Shown: positions 52,897-62,612, numbered from the stretch's first letter. The stretch: DNA of 64,000 nucleotides from an uncultured Amphritea sp. (GCF_937127095.1 NZ_CAKZLP010000040.1:22381-86380); one strand, 5' to 3'. Numbers and translations are program-made. The notes: a model not told the origin generated them from the sequence alone.

Positions 52897-53817
52897 TCAA
52901 TGGCTTCGGTAAAACAACATCTTACCGCTTTCCACAACCCCTAACACCACCGCTCCGGCAAGCAGCCCCACCAGCCCATCCAGCAATACCGGCACCAGCC
53001 AGTGCAGTACGGCATTCATATCGACTATCAGGCCTTCCACAAAGTGATGCAAAAACGGCAAACCATGCACCAGAATACCGCCGCCCACGAGAAACATGGC
53101 GATGGTGCCGACCACCGATAAAATTTTCATCAGCTTTGGCGCCGCCTGAACAATCCCCCGGCCAACCTTTCGGGTGAACCCCGCAGCATCGGGTTTGCGC
53201 ACCATATACAGTCCTAGGTCATCCAGCTTAACTATCCCGGCAACCAGACCATACACCCCAATCGTCACCAACAGCGCGATACCAACCATCACCCCCAGCT
53301 GCACCGTCAGCGTTTCTGCCGCCACCGTGCCCAGTGTCAGGACGATAATCTCAGCCGACAGAATAAAGTCTGTGCGAATCGCCCCTTTAATCTTCTGTTT
53401 TTCAAACTCAACGATATTCACTTCACTGCTGGCCACCGCAGAGACCAGCTCAGCATGATGTTTATTGCCAGCCTCTCTGGAGTGAATAAACTTATGGGCA
53501 ACTTTCTCAAACCCTTCAAAACAGAGATACAGACCACCCAGCATCAACAGCGGGATAATCAGCCAGGGAATAAAATAACTGATCGCCATCGCGCCCGGCA
53601 CCAGAATCATCTTATTCACCAATGAGCCTTTAGCCACCGCCCAGACCACCGGCAGTTCACGATCTGCCCGCACCCCGGACACCTGCTCGGCATTCAGTGC
53701 CAGATCATCCCCCAGCACCCCGGCGGTTTTTCCCGCTGCCACTTTGGTCATACTGGCAACATCATCCAGTAGTGTCGCGATATCATCTATTAATGCAAGA
53801 AGGCTTGAGCCTGCCAT
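52897..53817 (-). CDS. yedI: DUF808/YedI-family membrane protein
   Basis: 306-residue multipass inner-membrane protein. The start MAGSSLLALIDDIATLLDDVA and KTAGVLGDDLALNAEQVSG are diagnostic of the YedI family. Role unknown. Confidence 0.9.
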   Translation of the reverse strand: MAGSSLLALIDDIATLLDDVASMTKVAAGKTAGVLGDDLALNAEQVSGVRADRELPVVWAVAKGSLVNKMILVPGAMAISYFIPWLIIPLLMLGGLYLCFEGFEKVAHKFIHSREAGNKHHAELVSAVASSEVNIVEFEKQKIKGAIRTDFILSAEIIVLTLGTVAAETLTVQLGVMVGIALLVTIGVYGLVAGIVKLDDLGLYMVRKPDAAGFTRKVGRGIVQAAPKLMKILSVVGTIAMFLVGGGILVHGLPFLHHFVEGLIVDMNAVLHWLVPVLLDGLVGLLAGAVVLGVVESGKMLFYRSH

Positions 53818-54007
53818 GTTCCGGTCCTTTTAAACGACTAATTCCTGAGGGGTTCTATCCTTTGCAGAGGATACTCAATTATGGCGACGATTGTCTGTCA
53901 CAGAACAAAAATATCTTATTTCAAGCCAACCGGCCCGTTATCCATGTGATAATAAAACCGATATTCGGGCAAAGCCTGGGCAGAAAAGAGGAGTTTTAAC
54001 AGAGATC

Positions 54008-54346
54008 ATGGCAAAAAGAGCAAAAGTATCCAACGAAGTCGTGGCTGAAGCGATGCAGGTTGCCAGAGCCACTCAGCGGCCAGGACAGACCAAAGAGCAG
54101 ACCAAGCTTATTGCTCAGGGGATTCAGAAAGGGATTGAGGAGTACAAGAAACGCCATAAAGAAAAATCCCGCGAGCTGGATAAGCAGAAGCGCAAGCTGC
54201 AACAAACAGGTAACGCCGCTGCCAGCAACACCCCGGCAGAGCCCGAAACCGAAACGGTTTATGTGCAAAGCCGGGGGAGCTGGGCATTACTGCTATTAAG
54301 CTGGATAGCTTTCGCGGTTTATATAGCCTGCTTTCCTCCGCTCTAA
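54008..54346 (+). CDS. DUF2956 family protein
   Basis: 112 residues: ARATQRPGQTKEQTKLIAQG and a basic charged helix (KKRHKEKSRELDKQKRK), then a short linker and one C-terminal membrane helix (WALLLLSWIAFAVYIA). ATG 54008 is the family start; the frame opens upstream at 53891. Function unknown. Confidence 0.87.
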   Translation: MAKRAKVSNEVVAEAMQVARATQRPGQTKEQTKLIAQGIQKGIEEYKKRHKEKSRELDKQKRKLQQTGNAAASNTPAEPETETVYVQSRGSWALLLLSWIAFAVYIACFPPL

Positions 54347-54392
54347 TCCAGCAGACACTCAGGTAAACACTTTTTAAAGAGATCCGCGATAA

Positions 54393-54995
54393 CTAAAAGC
54401 GGTTTTCTATCAACACCTCACTGAGGGACAGCTGCCCGGCTCTGGGGTTAGCAGGCTTAGCCGCCTTACCGACCGTAATCACCATACTGATCAGATGGCC
54501 CGGCGGCAGATTAATGATGTCGGCAACCTGTTCACTGTCAAAGCCGATCATCGGACAGCTGTCATACCCCAGTGCTTTGGCCGCCAGCATCAGCGTCTGC
54601 GCGGCCATACCACTGGAGCGCAGCGCTTCATCCCGCTGCAACTGTTCTTTGCCCTGATAAAAGGATTCCAGCATCGGTAACATCACTGCCTGAACCTCAG
54701 CACTGGTATTAGCCCAGTATCGTTGAGGGTTATCACTCCAGGCCTGAGTATCCGCACAGAGAATAATCAGTTCTGCCGCTTCGGTTATCTGGGTCTGCCC
54801 CCAGGCTGCGTCCTGAATGTTAATTCGCTGCTGCGGATCGGTCACCCTGACAAACCGCCAATGCTGAATATTGTAAGAGGTAGGAGACAGCAGCACCGCG
54901 TTCATAATGCGTTCAAAATCGGCTTCACTGACCGCTTCAGTGCTGGAGTAATGCTTAATCGCGCGGCGCGCTTCAATGGCGGTAAAAAGGTCCAT
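54393..54995 (-). CDS. Nitroreductase-family flavoprotein
   Basis: 200 residues. FMN-binding RRAIKHYS near the start, SPTSYNIQHWRFV, and a C-terminal GYDSCPMIGFD. Probable NAD(P)H-dependent reductase of quinones or nitroaromatics; the substrate is not readable. Confidence 0.9.
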   Translation of the reverse strand: MDLFTAIEARRAIKHYSSTEAVSEADFERIMNAVLLSPTSYNIQHWRFVRVTDPQQRINIQDAAWGQTQITEAAELIILCADTQAWSDNPQRYWANTSAEVQAVMLPMLESFYQGKEQLQRDEALRSSGMAAQTLMLAAKALGYDSCPMIGFDSEQVADIINLPPGHLISMVITVGKAAKPANPRAGQLSLSEVLIENRF

Positions 54996-55148
54996 AATAA
55001 ATCCTTAACTGTTCATCGGTTGAGTGGGGCCTGACCGGGTCGCTTAGCGCCTATCAGACCATGAAGAACAGGTTATATTGTTTATTATTGATTGATAACA
55101 CCCCTAAATATGAAAACAATGTTGAGAAAAAACGAACAGTGATCGAGT

Positions 55149-56065
55149 TTATATGTCGATCCCCTCCTCCCAGTAGGGGGTTTCACTACCAAAATACTCA
55201 ATAGCAAAATCCAGAAACACACGGACTTTGGCAGGCATATACTGCCGCTCAATCAACACCGCATTAATCTCCACTGCGGCATCTTATACTCAGGAAACAG
55301 CGCCACCAGCTTACCGGTACGGATATCCGGCCCCGCGACAAATGTGGGCAAACGGGCGATTCCCAGCCCCTGGCGCACCGCTTCCAGCAACGCTTCACTG
55401 TTATTCACCTGATAACTACCCGACACCACCACCGAATGACGCTGATTATCTTTGCTGAAACTCCACTCTTTCACATCATTTGAGTAGCTGAATGAGAGGC
55501 AGTTGTGCTGCAACAGATCATCCAGCTGCTGTGGATAACCCTGGCTGCTCAGATAGTCGGGAGAGGCACAGAGCACACTGTTCAGGGTCGCCAGCCTACG
55601 TGCCACCAGCGTCGAATCCGGCAACGCGCCGCCACGGATAGCAATATCAAACCCACCACTGACCAGATCGAGCCGCTTATCATCCATCACCAGATCGATA
55701 CGGATCTTTGGATATTTTTTCAGAAACTCAGGGATCATCGGAGCCATATGCAGACGACCAAAGGACATCGGGCTATTGATGCGCAGTCGCCCCTGGGGTT
55801 CACCCTGCAACTGAGCCACCGCATCCTCAGCATCCCGAACTGCCAGGTTGGCCTTCAGAGCATGTTCAAAATAGTGTTCCCCCGCTTCGGTCAGACTCAG
55901 CTTACGGGTCGTCCTGTGCAGTAGTTTTACACCGAGCTGCTGCTCCAGCAGTGAAACGCGCTTACTCACTGCAGATTTCGATATACCCAGAAAACGGGCC
56001 GCCGGAGAAAAACCTCCATACTGCACCACGGCAACGAACACCGGAATGGCACCTATAGTATCCAT
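55149..56065 (-). pseudogene. LysR-family regulator broken by a frameshift near its 3' end
   Basis: The N-terminal HTH (FSPAARFLGISKSAVSKRVS) and effector domain read normally from ATG 56065 (GAGG upstream) to EYKMPQ near 55274, then WRLMRC and a stop at 55253. Shifting one base restores VEINAVLIERQYMPAKVRVF and LDFAIEYFGSETPYWEE, the usual LysR C-terminus, ending at 55149. One indel between about 55270 and 55290 explains it. It is divergent from the EamA gene it would be expected to control. Confidence 0.85.
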
Positions 56066-56163
56066 GAAATCCTCACTGTTCACTTTAGCTCAACAGTTAT
56101 TCTCCAAAAACGGGGATTATCAGTCAATTGAAAACGGGTTAATCTGCGCTCCATCACTCCACT

Positions 56164-56216
56164 GCATTAATAGCAAAGCATTAATAGAAAGTACTAATAG
56201 AAAGCATTAACAGAGC
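56164..56216. repeat. Four tandem 13-14 bp repeats before the EamA gene
   Basis: GCATTAATAGCAAA, GCATTAATAGAAA, GTACTAATAGAAA, GCATTAACAGAGC in succession, ending 5 bases before the ATG at 56222. They overlap the ribosome-binding region. Confidence 0.85.
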
Positions 56217-56221
56217 ACACT

Positions 56222-57136
56222 ATGAACAACCAATCCCCTCAATATTCACGCGCATTGATTCACCTGCTGATGCTTCTGATGGTGGCGCTTATCGCCAGCT
56301 CCTTTCCTGTCGGCGCGCTGATCACATCAGGACTGCCGCCAGAGGTGATGATGCTGATTCGCTTTGCGTTAGCCGCGTTGCTGTTTGCCCCCTATGTATT
56401 TATCAAGAATGGCTGGCACCTTCCAGCAGCCAGGCGATTAATGGGTTATGCCATCCTAAGCATCCCTCTGGTGGTTTTTTTCTGGTGTATGTTTGAGGCC
56501 CTGCGCTATACCAGCGCCCTGAATACCGGCGCAATCTACACCACCGTACCCGCTATTACCGCCTTCTATGTGTTTTTTATCAACCGGGAGAGCACCGGAA
56601 AACGCCGGGCCAGTGGACTGCTGCTGGGCACCCTGGGCGCGCTCTGGATTGTGTTCCGTGGCGACCTCAACAGCCTGTTTCAGCTGGATATTAACCGTGG
56701 CGATCTGCTGTTTATGCTCGGCTGCCTGTTTATGGGCACCTACAATCCGCTGATCAAAAAACTCTATGCCGGAGAGCCGATGGAGCTGATGACATTCTGG
56801 GTGATCAGCTTCGGCGCCCTCTGGCTATTGCTTCTGTCCATTCCGAGCCTGAATCAGGTTGAATGGGCGAATGTTGATACCGGTGTCTATCTGGGGATTC
56901 TCTATCTCGCCGTATTTACCACGCTGGTCAGCTTCTTTCTGCTGCAATTAGGCACCATCGTACTGGGGGCAACCCAGGTGGCCGCTTACAGTTTTCTGAC
57001 ACCGGTGTTTGTCGTCATTCTCAACCTGTTTCTCGGTTCTGGGGGTTTCCAGTGGCAGCTATTACCGGGTATAGCCCTGGTGCTGATCGCCATGCTACTG
57101 GTGCAGCGGGAAAGCCGTTATCCACAACGCGCCTGA
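56222..57136 (+). CDS. EamA/DMT-family transporter
   Basis: 304 residues with ten hydrophobic helices in two EamA repeats (about 12-130 and 155-297), a drug/metabolite exporter family. Substrate unknown. It is divergent from the broken LysR gene. Confidence 0.9.
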   Translation: MNNQSPQYSRALIHLLMLLMVALIASSFPVGALITSGLPPEVMMLIRFALAALLFAPYVFIKNGWHLPAARRLMGYAILSIPLVVFFWCMFEALRYTSALNTGAIYTTVPAITAFYVFFINRESTGKRRASGLLLGTLGALWIVFRGDLNSLFQLDINRGDLLFMLGCLFMGTYNPLIKKLYAGEPMELMTFWVISFGALWLLLLSIPSLNQVEWANVDTGVYLGILYLAVFTTLVSFFLLQLGTIVLGATQVAAYSFLTPVFVVILNLFLGSGGFQWQLLPGIALVLIAMLLVQRESRYPQRA

Positions 57137-57261
57137 GCACAAGAGCGTATTAATGGTCCTTAGCAGGTTGTCCTAAAATGTTAAGCAGCACGCATATCCC
57201 GATACCACTTTTCTGCTAAGATAATCATCTTTGGTAACAGTTTCCTCAGAGGTTAAGTCAG

Positions 57262-58107
57262 ATGAAGTTTGAAGGTACCGAACGCTACGTTGCGACCGAT
57301 GACCTGCGGATGGCAGTCAACGCTGCCGCCACCCTGCAACGCCCCCTGCTGATCAAAGGCGAGCCGGGTACCGGCAAAACCATGCTTGCCGATGAGGTGG
57401 CACTGGCGTTTGGCAAAAAACTGCTGCGCTGGCATATCAAATCGACCACTAAAGCCCAGCAGGGTCTATACGAATATGATGCCGTATCGCGGCTGCGGGA
57501 TTCCCAGTTGGGTGACGACCGGGTGCACGATATTAAAAACTACATCCGTAAAGGGATGCTGTGGGAAGCCTTCGATGCCGACGAGCAGGTGGTGCTGCTA
57601 ATCGATGAGATCGACAAAGCGGATATCGAATTCCCCAATGACCTGCTGGTCGAGCTGGATAAGATGGAGTTCAGCGTCTACGAGACCGGCGAAACCGTGG
57701 TCGCCCGGCACCGTCCGATCATTATCATCACCAGTAACAACGAGAAAGAGCTGCCGGATGCCTTCCTGCGCCGCTGCTTCTTCCACTACATCAACTTCCC
57801 CGATGCCGAAACCATGAAGCAGATCGTCGATGTTCATTTCCCGAACATTCAGAAAGATCTGGTCAATGAAGCGCTGGAGATTTTCTTCCAGGTGCGCGAG
57901 ATCAACGGCCTGAAAAAGAAACCATCGACATCGGAACTGATCGACTGGCTGAAGCTGCTGCTGGCGGACAATATCCCCGTAGACCTGCTGCAAAACCGCA
58001 ACCCCAGCGAAGCGATTCCACCGCTCTACGGGGCTCTGCTGAAAAATGAGCAGGATGTGCATATGCTGCAACGACTGGCATTTATGGCCCGCCGCGAAAG
58101 CCGCTAA
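57262..58107 (+). CDS. MoxR-family AAA+ ATPase
   Basis: 281 residues. Walker A GEPGTGKTM, Walker B LLIDEIDKAD, sensor 1 TSNNEKELPDAFLRRC. MoxR ATPases act with VWA partners in assembly or metal-cofactor insertion. AGAGG precedes the ATG. The VWA partner follows after 13 bp. Confidence 0.92.
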   Translation: MKFEGTERYVATDDLRMAVNAAATLQRPLLIKGEPGTGKTMLADEVALAFGKKLLRWHIKSTTKAQQGLYEYDAVSRLRDSQLGDDRVHDIKNYIRKGMLWEAFDADEQVVLLIDEIDKADIEFPNDLLVELDKMEFSVYETGETVVARHRPIIIITSNNEKELPDAFLRRCFFHYINFPDAETMKQIVDVHFPNIQKDLVNEALEIFFQVREINGLKKKPSTSELIDWLKLLLADNIPVDLLQNRNPSEAIPPLYGALLKNEQDVHMLQRLAFMARRESR

Positions 58108-58120
58108 ACCGGAGCCACTG

Positions 58121-59296
58121 ATGTTAGTCGATTTCTTTTACATACTGCGCAAGGCACAGGTGCCGGTCTCGATCAAAGAGCTGCTGACCCTGCTGGAAGC
58201 ACTGGAAAATCATCTCGCGTTTGCCAGCTGGGATGATTTTTACCTGCTGGCCCGCACCTGTCTGGTAAAAGATGAGAAATATTTCGACCGTTTTGATCTG
58301 GCCTTTGGCCACTACTTTAAAGGGCTGGCTGAGCTGCCTGACCCGTTCGACAATGTTGTTCCGGAACAGTGGCTGGAATCTGACTTTATCAAAAACCTGA
58401 CCGAAGAGGAGAAGGCGGAGATAGAGAAACTCGGGGGTCTGGATAAACTGATGGAGACCCTGGCTAAACGCTTTGAAGAACAGAACGAGCGCCATGCCGG
58501 GGGCAGCAAGTGGATCGGCACCGGCGGCACCTCACCGTTCGGCCATAGCGGTTACAACCCGGAAGGGGTGCGTATCGGCGGTGAAAGCAAACATAAGCGC
58601 GCGGTTAAAGTGTGGGAGAAACGTCAGTTCCGCGATCTCGATGACAGCGTCGAACTGGGCACCCGCAATCTTAAAGTCGCGCTGCGTAAACTGCGTAAAT
58701 TCGCCCGCACCGGTGCCGCCGACGAACTGGATCTGGATGACACCATCCGCTCCACCGCCAACAATGCCGGCCTGCTCGATCTGAAGATGGTGCCGGAACG
58801 GCATAACGCCGCCAAAGTCCTGCTATTCTTCGATGTCGGCGGCTCAATGGACCCGTATATCCGCCAGTGTGAACAGCTGTTCTCCGCCGCCCGCACCGAG
58901 TTTAAACATCTGGAATACTTCTACTTCCATAACTGTGTTTACGAACGGGTGTGGAAAGATAATAAGCGTCGCTGGAATGAGCATATCGACACCTTCGACC
59001 TGCTGCACACCTATGGCCGCGACTACCGGGTCATCTTTGTCGGCGATGCGGCGATGGCCCCTTACGAAGTCACCGAGCGCTATGGCAGTGTTGAACACCG
59101 CAACCCTGAGCCGGGAAGTGTCTGGTTGCGCCGGATTCTGGATACCTGGGACAAAGCGATCTGGCTCAATCCCAGCCATCAGCGCTACTGGGACTACACC
59201 GCCAGCACCCAGATGATCAAAAATATTATGGATAACAAGATGTACCCCCTGACCCTTGAGGGGCTGGAGGATGGCATTCGCTATCTGTCAAAGTAA
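58121..59296 (+). CDS. VWA-domain protein, CoxE-like partner of MoxR
   Basis: 391 residues. The C-terminal VWA domain has a MIDAS DVGGSMD (DxGxS) and a Gly-rich central region GGTSPFGHSGYNPEG. CoxE/VWA proteins pair with MoxR ATPases. ATG 58121 lies after CCGGAGCC; the frame opens upstream inside the MoxR gene. Confidence 0.9.
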   Translation: MLVDFFYILRKAQVPVSIKELLTLLEALENHLAFASWDDFYLLARTCLVKDEKYFDRFDLAFGHYFKGLAELPDPFDNVVPEQWLESDFIKNLTEEEKAEIEKLGGLDKLMETLAKRFEEQNERHAGGSKWIGTGGTSPFGHSGYNPEGVRIGGESKHKRAVKVWEKRQFRDLDDSVELGTRNLKVALRKLRKFARTGAADELDLDDTIRSTANNAGLLDLKMVPERHNAAKVLLFFDVGGSMDPYIRQCEQLFSAARTEFKHLEYFYFHNCVYERVWKDNKRRWNEHIDTFDLLHTYGRDYRVIFVGDAAMAPYEVTERYGSVEHRNPEPGSVWLRRILDTWDKAIWLNPSHQRYWDYTASTQMIKNIMDNKMYPLTLEGLEDGIRYLSK

Positions 59297-59369
59297 CCGG
59301 CCTGACCCAGTGTTATGCAACACTGAGCAGAGCCGCTTTGCTATAGATGAACCCCGAAGGAGCCACCCA

Positions 59370-59849
59370 TTGAAAAACACCACCACAACTTTTCTGCTAT
59401 CCATCGGCTGCGCCGCCATGCTCTCCCTGCCACTACAGGCCAGCGCTCAGGATTTATCAACCGGCTCTGCCGTCAAAGCCTTTCGCGACCTGAGCACCTG
59501 TTTTATCGATTCCCTTACCGGTAAAGAGCGCAAAGAGTTGGTTAAGTGGATCTACTTTTCAATGTCCGCACATCCGGAACTGGAATCCTACGCCAATATA
59601 TCCCGAGGCGAGCGGCAGAACTCCGATAAGACCGTTGGCAATCTGATCACCCGACTGTTTTCTGAAGACTGCCCCAACGAAGCAAAAGCCGCCCTTAAGG
59701 CAGACCCACAGGCCCTGAAAAATGCCTTCGAGATGATCGGCAAAGTCGCCATACAGGATATCCTGTCAGACAAAAAAGTCAGAGCCAGCGTGAATAACTA
59801 TGGCCGCTTTGTTGATCAGGAGAAGATTAAAGGGGTGTTTGTGGAGTAG
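59370..59849 (+). CDS. Hypothetical exported protein after the MoxR-VWA pair
   Basis: 159 residues from a TTG start, with AAGGA 8 bases upstream and a clear signal peptide (MKNTTTTFLLSIGCAAMLSL, cleavage near ASA). Mature part is helical and charged, with two Cys (STCFIDSL, SEDCPNEA). No family recognised. Confidence 0.72.
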   Translation: MKNTTTTFLLSIGCAAMLSLPLQASAQDLSTGSAVKAFRDLSTCFIDSLTGKERKELVKWIYFSMSAHPELESYANISRGERQNSDKTVGNLITRLFSEDCPNEAKAALKADPQALKNAFEMIGKVAIQDILSDKKVRASVNNYGRFVDQEKIKGVFVE

Positions 59850-60006
59850 GCCGTGTAAGGCTGTTGAGTGAAAGAGCGTATGCACCACAGAGAGCACCGA
59901 GGTAAAGCCTGAGCAGAAGGTTTTTAAGTGAAAAATAGACCTGCATTCTTTGTGCCCCTCTCGCCTTATACAGCCTCCGCTGATAGGCGCAAACTGTTAC
60001 GTCTGA

Positions 60007-60120
60007 TTATGCAGCGGTAAGCTCGACTTTTTGCACTCTATCCAGTTGAATGCGCTTACTGGCATGCCATAAATCATAGGCATCCTGCATTGCAAGCCAG
60101 CACTCTTGATTGTGTATCGC
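60007..60120 (-). pseudogene. 3' remnant of a higA-type antitoxin gene
   Basis: About 100 bases match the 3' end of the higA gene at 62318-62420 with only about three mismatches. They read ECWLAMQDAYDLWHASKR then IQLDRVQKVELTAA and stop. The rest of the gene is absent. Confidence 0.85.
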
Positions 60121-60170
60121 AGCACTCTGATACACTCTCAGCCCAGCAGTTCATAGTGTAAAAAGAGTCA

Positions 60171-60257
60171 GGTCTTGAATTTTGCATTAGAGCCAAACCC
60201 TATTTCCTTGCCCCTGCAAAATGCAAGACCCCATAATACTTTGACCCCATAATACTT
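60171..60257. repeat. Inverted repeat with adjoining direct repeat
   Basis: GGTCTTGAATTTTGCA pairs with TGCAAAATGCAAGACC (one mismatch, 28-base loop). GACCCCATAATACTT is then present twice in tandem (60227 and 60243). It looks like a small mobile or REP-type element; no transposase is present. Confidence 0.7.
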
Positions 60258-60284
60258 CAGATGAAAGGCAGTCATTTTTTAGGT

Positions 60285-61640
60285 TTAGCGCAGCTCAAAT
60301 GCCTCCTGACGGAAGGATAAGGGGGCCTTCAGGCTTTCACGTAACGCTTTTTCTAAACTGCTGGCCCAGCTTGAGGGACCACAAAACCAGACTTCCATCG
60401 CTTTGGTCTCAGGGTGTTCCGCGAGGAGCTGCTTTGCGGTAAGTTTGCTGCCCTGACTGCTGTCGTGTATATGCAGTTGGATGCCGCTTAAACCGTTACA
60501 GGCTTCCTGCAATCGCTCTACAAAGGGATCTTTCGCGCTATCATGGATACAATAATGCATTTCGGCCTCGAGAGATTTGTCTGCCTGGTTCTGTAAGGAT
60601 TCAAGCCATGCTAAAAAAGGGGTTACGCCAATACCACCGGCGATCCAGATTTGCGTGGCATTCTGCTGACGTTGCTTGAAGTAGAACTGCCCATAAGGGC
60701 CCTCAACGGTGACAGGTTGTCCGATCTTCAGTCTATGACCCAGCTGACGCGTATAATCACCCAACCCTTTAATTTGAAAACTGATCTGACCATTTCCATG
60801 GTCTGCACTGGCAATTGTAAATGGATGGGCTCCCTCGCTGTGGTCAAAGGAAACAAAGGCAAACTGGCCTGCACGATGTCCTTTCCATTGACGCTCAAGC
60901 TGACACTCAACTTCGATAATACCCATTGCCGATGTTGAGATCGCTGTGATAGTGCCCTGAACCCGTCGTGATCGTCCTATCAGCCCTTTTATCGACAACA
61001 GACTGGCAACGCTTCCACCCGCAAGTAATAGCCCCATTAGCCAGCCAATAGGCTGTTGCCACCAAACCAGAGGTACTAACCAGACAGTATGGAATACCAG
61101 TGATAGATAAAGCAGCGGCATAGCACGGTGTGCATAGCGCCAGAGGTTATAGGGAAAACGTTTCCAGAGAGTCAGTATCAGCATGCCAAAAACAAGATAG
61201 ACACCCCATTCGCCAATCGCTTCTGCAGCCTCTCTCATCATATCGGTAAAACCCGAAAAATCTTGTTCAGGTAAACGCCCAGCTCGTCCGAACAGTGCTT
61301 TAATCAGATCATCTCCCATTTCTATTAACCAGTGGGATAGGGCAAAAAGAACCGCCAGAATACCACTCCATTTATGCAGGCGATAAATCTGATCAAGACC
61401 GTTAAATGGTGCTTCTAACCAGCGCGGGCGAGTAGCCAGCATCATGGTCACTGACATGAATGCAATGGATAACAAACCGCTCACATAGAGACTGTTGTCA
61501 TAAACCTCCCAAGGTAGCGACGCCTTTACGGTAGTCGTCATCTGGTAGCTAAAGCCCCAGACCATGAGAATGCCGGCGGTGATTAGCGCCAGCGTGATGC
61601 TTAGTTTTTGCTGTTTCATTTTAGTCATCCGGTGTTGCAT
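60285..61640 (-). CDS. Ferric-reductase-like membrane oxidoreductase
   Basis: 451 residues. N-terminal six-helix ferric-reductase-type domain with heme-ligand histidines (YRLHKWSGI, ALSHWL, YAHRAMP, LVFHTVW), then FAD domain HPFTIAS and NAD(P) domain GGIGVTPFLAWLE with C-terminal FCGPSSWASSL. Transfers electrons across the membrane, perhaps to iron, copper or a partner. The start is uncertain (ATG 61640, 61628 or 61618). Confidence 0.88.
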   Translation of the reverse strand: MQHRMTKMKQQKLSITLALITAGILMVWGFSYQMTTTVKASLPWEVYDNSLYVSGLLSIAFMSVTMMLATRPRWLEAPFNGLDQIYRLHKWSGILAVLFALSHWLIEMGDDLIKALFGRAGRLPEQDFSGFTDMMREAAEAIGEWGVYLVFGMLILTLWKRFPYNLWRYAHRAMPLLYLSLVFHTVWLVPLVWWQQPIGWLMGLLLAGGSVASLLSIKGLIGRSRRVQGTITAISTSAMGIIEVECQLERQWKGHRAGQFAFVSFDHSEGAHPFTIASADHGNGQISFQIKGLGDYTRQLGHRLKIGQPVTVEGPYGQFYFKQRQQNATQIWIAGGIGVTPFLAWLESLQNQADKSLEAEMHYCIHDSAKDPFVERLQEACNGLSGIQLHIHDSSQGSKLTAKQLLAEHPETKAMEVWFCGPSSWASSLEKALRESLKAPLSFRQEAFELR

Positions 61641-61864
61641 TGATGGCCCATGATATCGCCCGTACCTGACAACCAGCTGAAAACGCAGCAGGATTAATCT
61701 GGGAGCGGAATCAATCCGATGCAGTAAACTGTAATAAACGCAGCGTGTTAATATTATTAACTACTGCTATTAACCACTGAGCTTTCAGCTTATTGTCAGC
61801 AACATTGATTACGATCAGCCGGACTGAGATGACCTAAGGAGAAGAGATGATCTAAGGATAAGAG

Positions 61865-62190
61865 ATGCGATTATTGTTGGTAGAGGATGCTGAGGGCTTA
61901 GGGTAAGTCATACAGGATCAGATTAGCGATGAAGGTCACGCGGTGGATTGGGTTAAAGCCCTTTCCCATGCTGATGTTAGCCTGTGCAGCACCCATTATG
62001 ATCTGATACTCCTTGATCTGATGCTGCCAGACGGCAACGGAATTGATCTGTTGAATAAAATACGTAAATCTGGCGAAACAACGCCCGTGATTATTTTAAC
62101 CGCCAGAGAACAGCTATCTGACCGGATAGCGGGGTTGAATACCGCGCAGATGATTATCTGGTGAAGCCCTTTGATCTGGCAGAGCTCTCT
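61865..62190 (+). pseudogene. Broken OmpR-type response regulator
   Basis: The receiver domain reads MRLLLVEDAEGLG, then an in-frame TAA at 61904. It resumes VIQDQISDEGHAVDWV and LILLDLMLPDGNGIDLL (phospho-acceptor Asp kept), TPVIILTAREQLSDRIAGLN, then a frameshift, with DDYLVKPFDLAEL visible in another frame before the sequence becomes unrelated. The output domain is absent. Confidence 0.88.
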
Positions 62191-62317
62191 AGGAGCAAGA
62201 AAATAACTCGTCCCACGCTGCCGCGTGAGAATGTATAACTTACAACTATGCAATCCATTGGCAGCGAGATATAAAGGTCTCTACCTTTAATGTAAGTATT
62301 TGACCCTTTAGATTTGG

Positions 62318-62612
62318 TTATGCAGCGGTAAGTTCAACTTTTTGCACTCTATCCAGTTGAATGCGCTTATTGGCATGCCATAAATCATAGGCATCCTGCA
62401 TTGCAAGCCAGCTCTCAGGACTGCGCCCCAAAGCTTTCGATAACCTCAGTGCCATTTCTGGGCTGATGCCACTCTGCTGTTTCAGGATGCGATTTAATGT
62501 GGACGGTGAAACATCTAACTGCTGCGCCAGATAGCGACAGCTTAGCCCAAAGGGCTCCATATAAGTGGCAGAGATGAACTCACCGGGATGTGGGGGGGTT
62601 ATACATAGCCAT
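62318..62612 (-). pseudogene. HigA-family antitoxin with one-base insertion near its start
   Basis: XRE-type helix-turn-helix antitoxin. From ATG 62612 it reads MAMYNPP, then a run of seven C (62592-62598, six needed) shifts the frame into an early stop. Removing one C gives HPGEFISATYMEPFGLS and the full HTH protein of 97 residues. An internal ATG at 62560 could still make an 80-residue protein. Confidence 0.82.

Noticed and set aside
53892..53907. TGT-N10-ACA dyad between yedI and the DUF2956 gene, similar to the regulon operator
   Set aside because: No TAnnnT hexamer at the required distance in either direction, and the inner CG pairs are absent.
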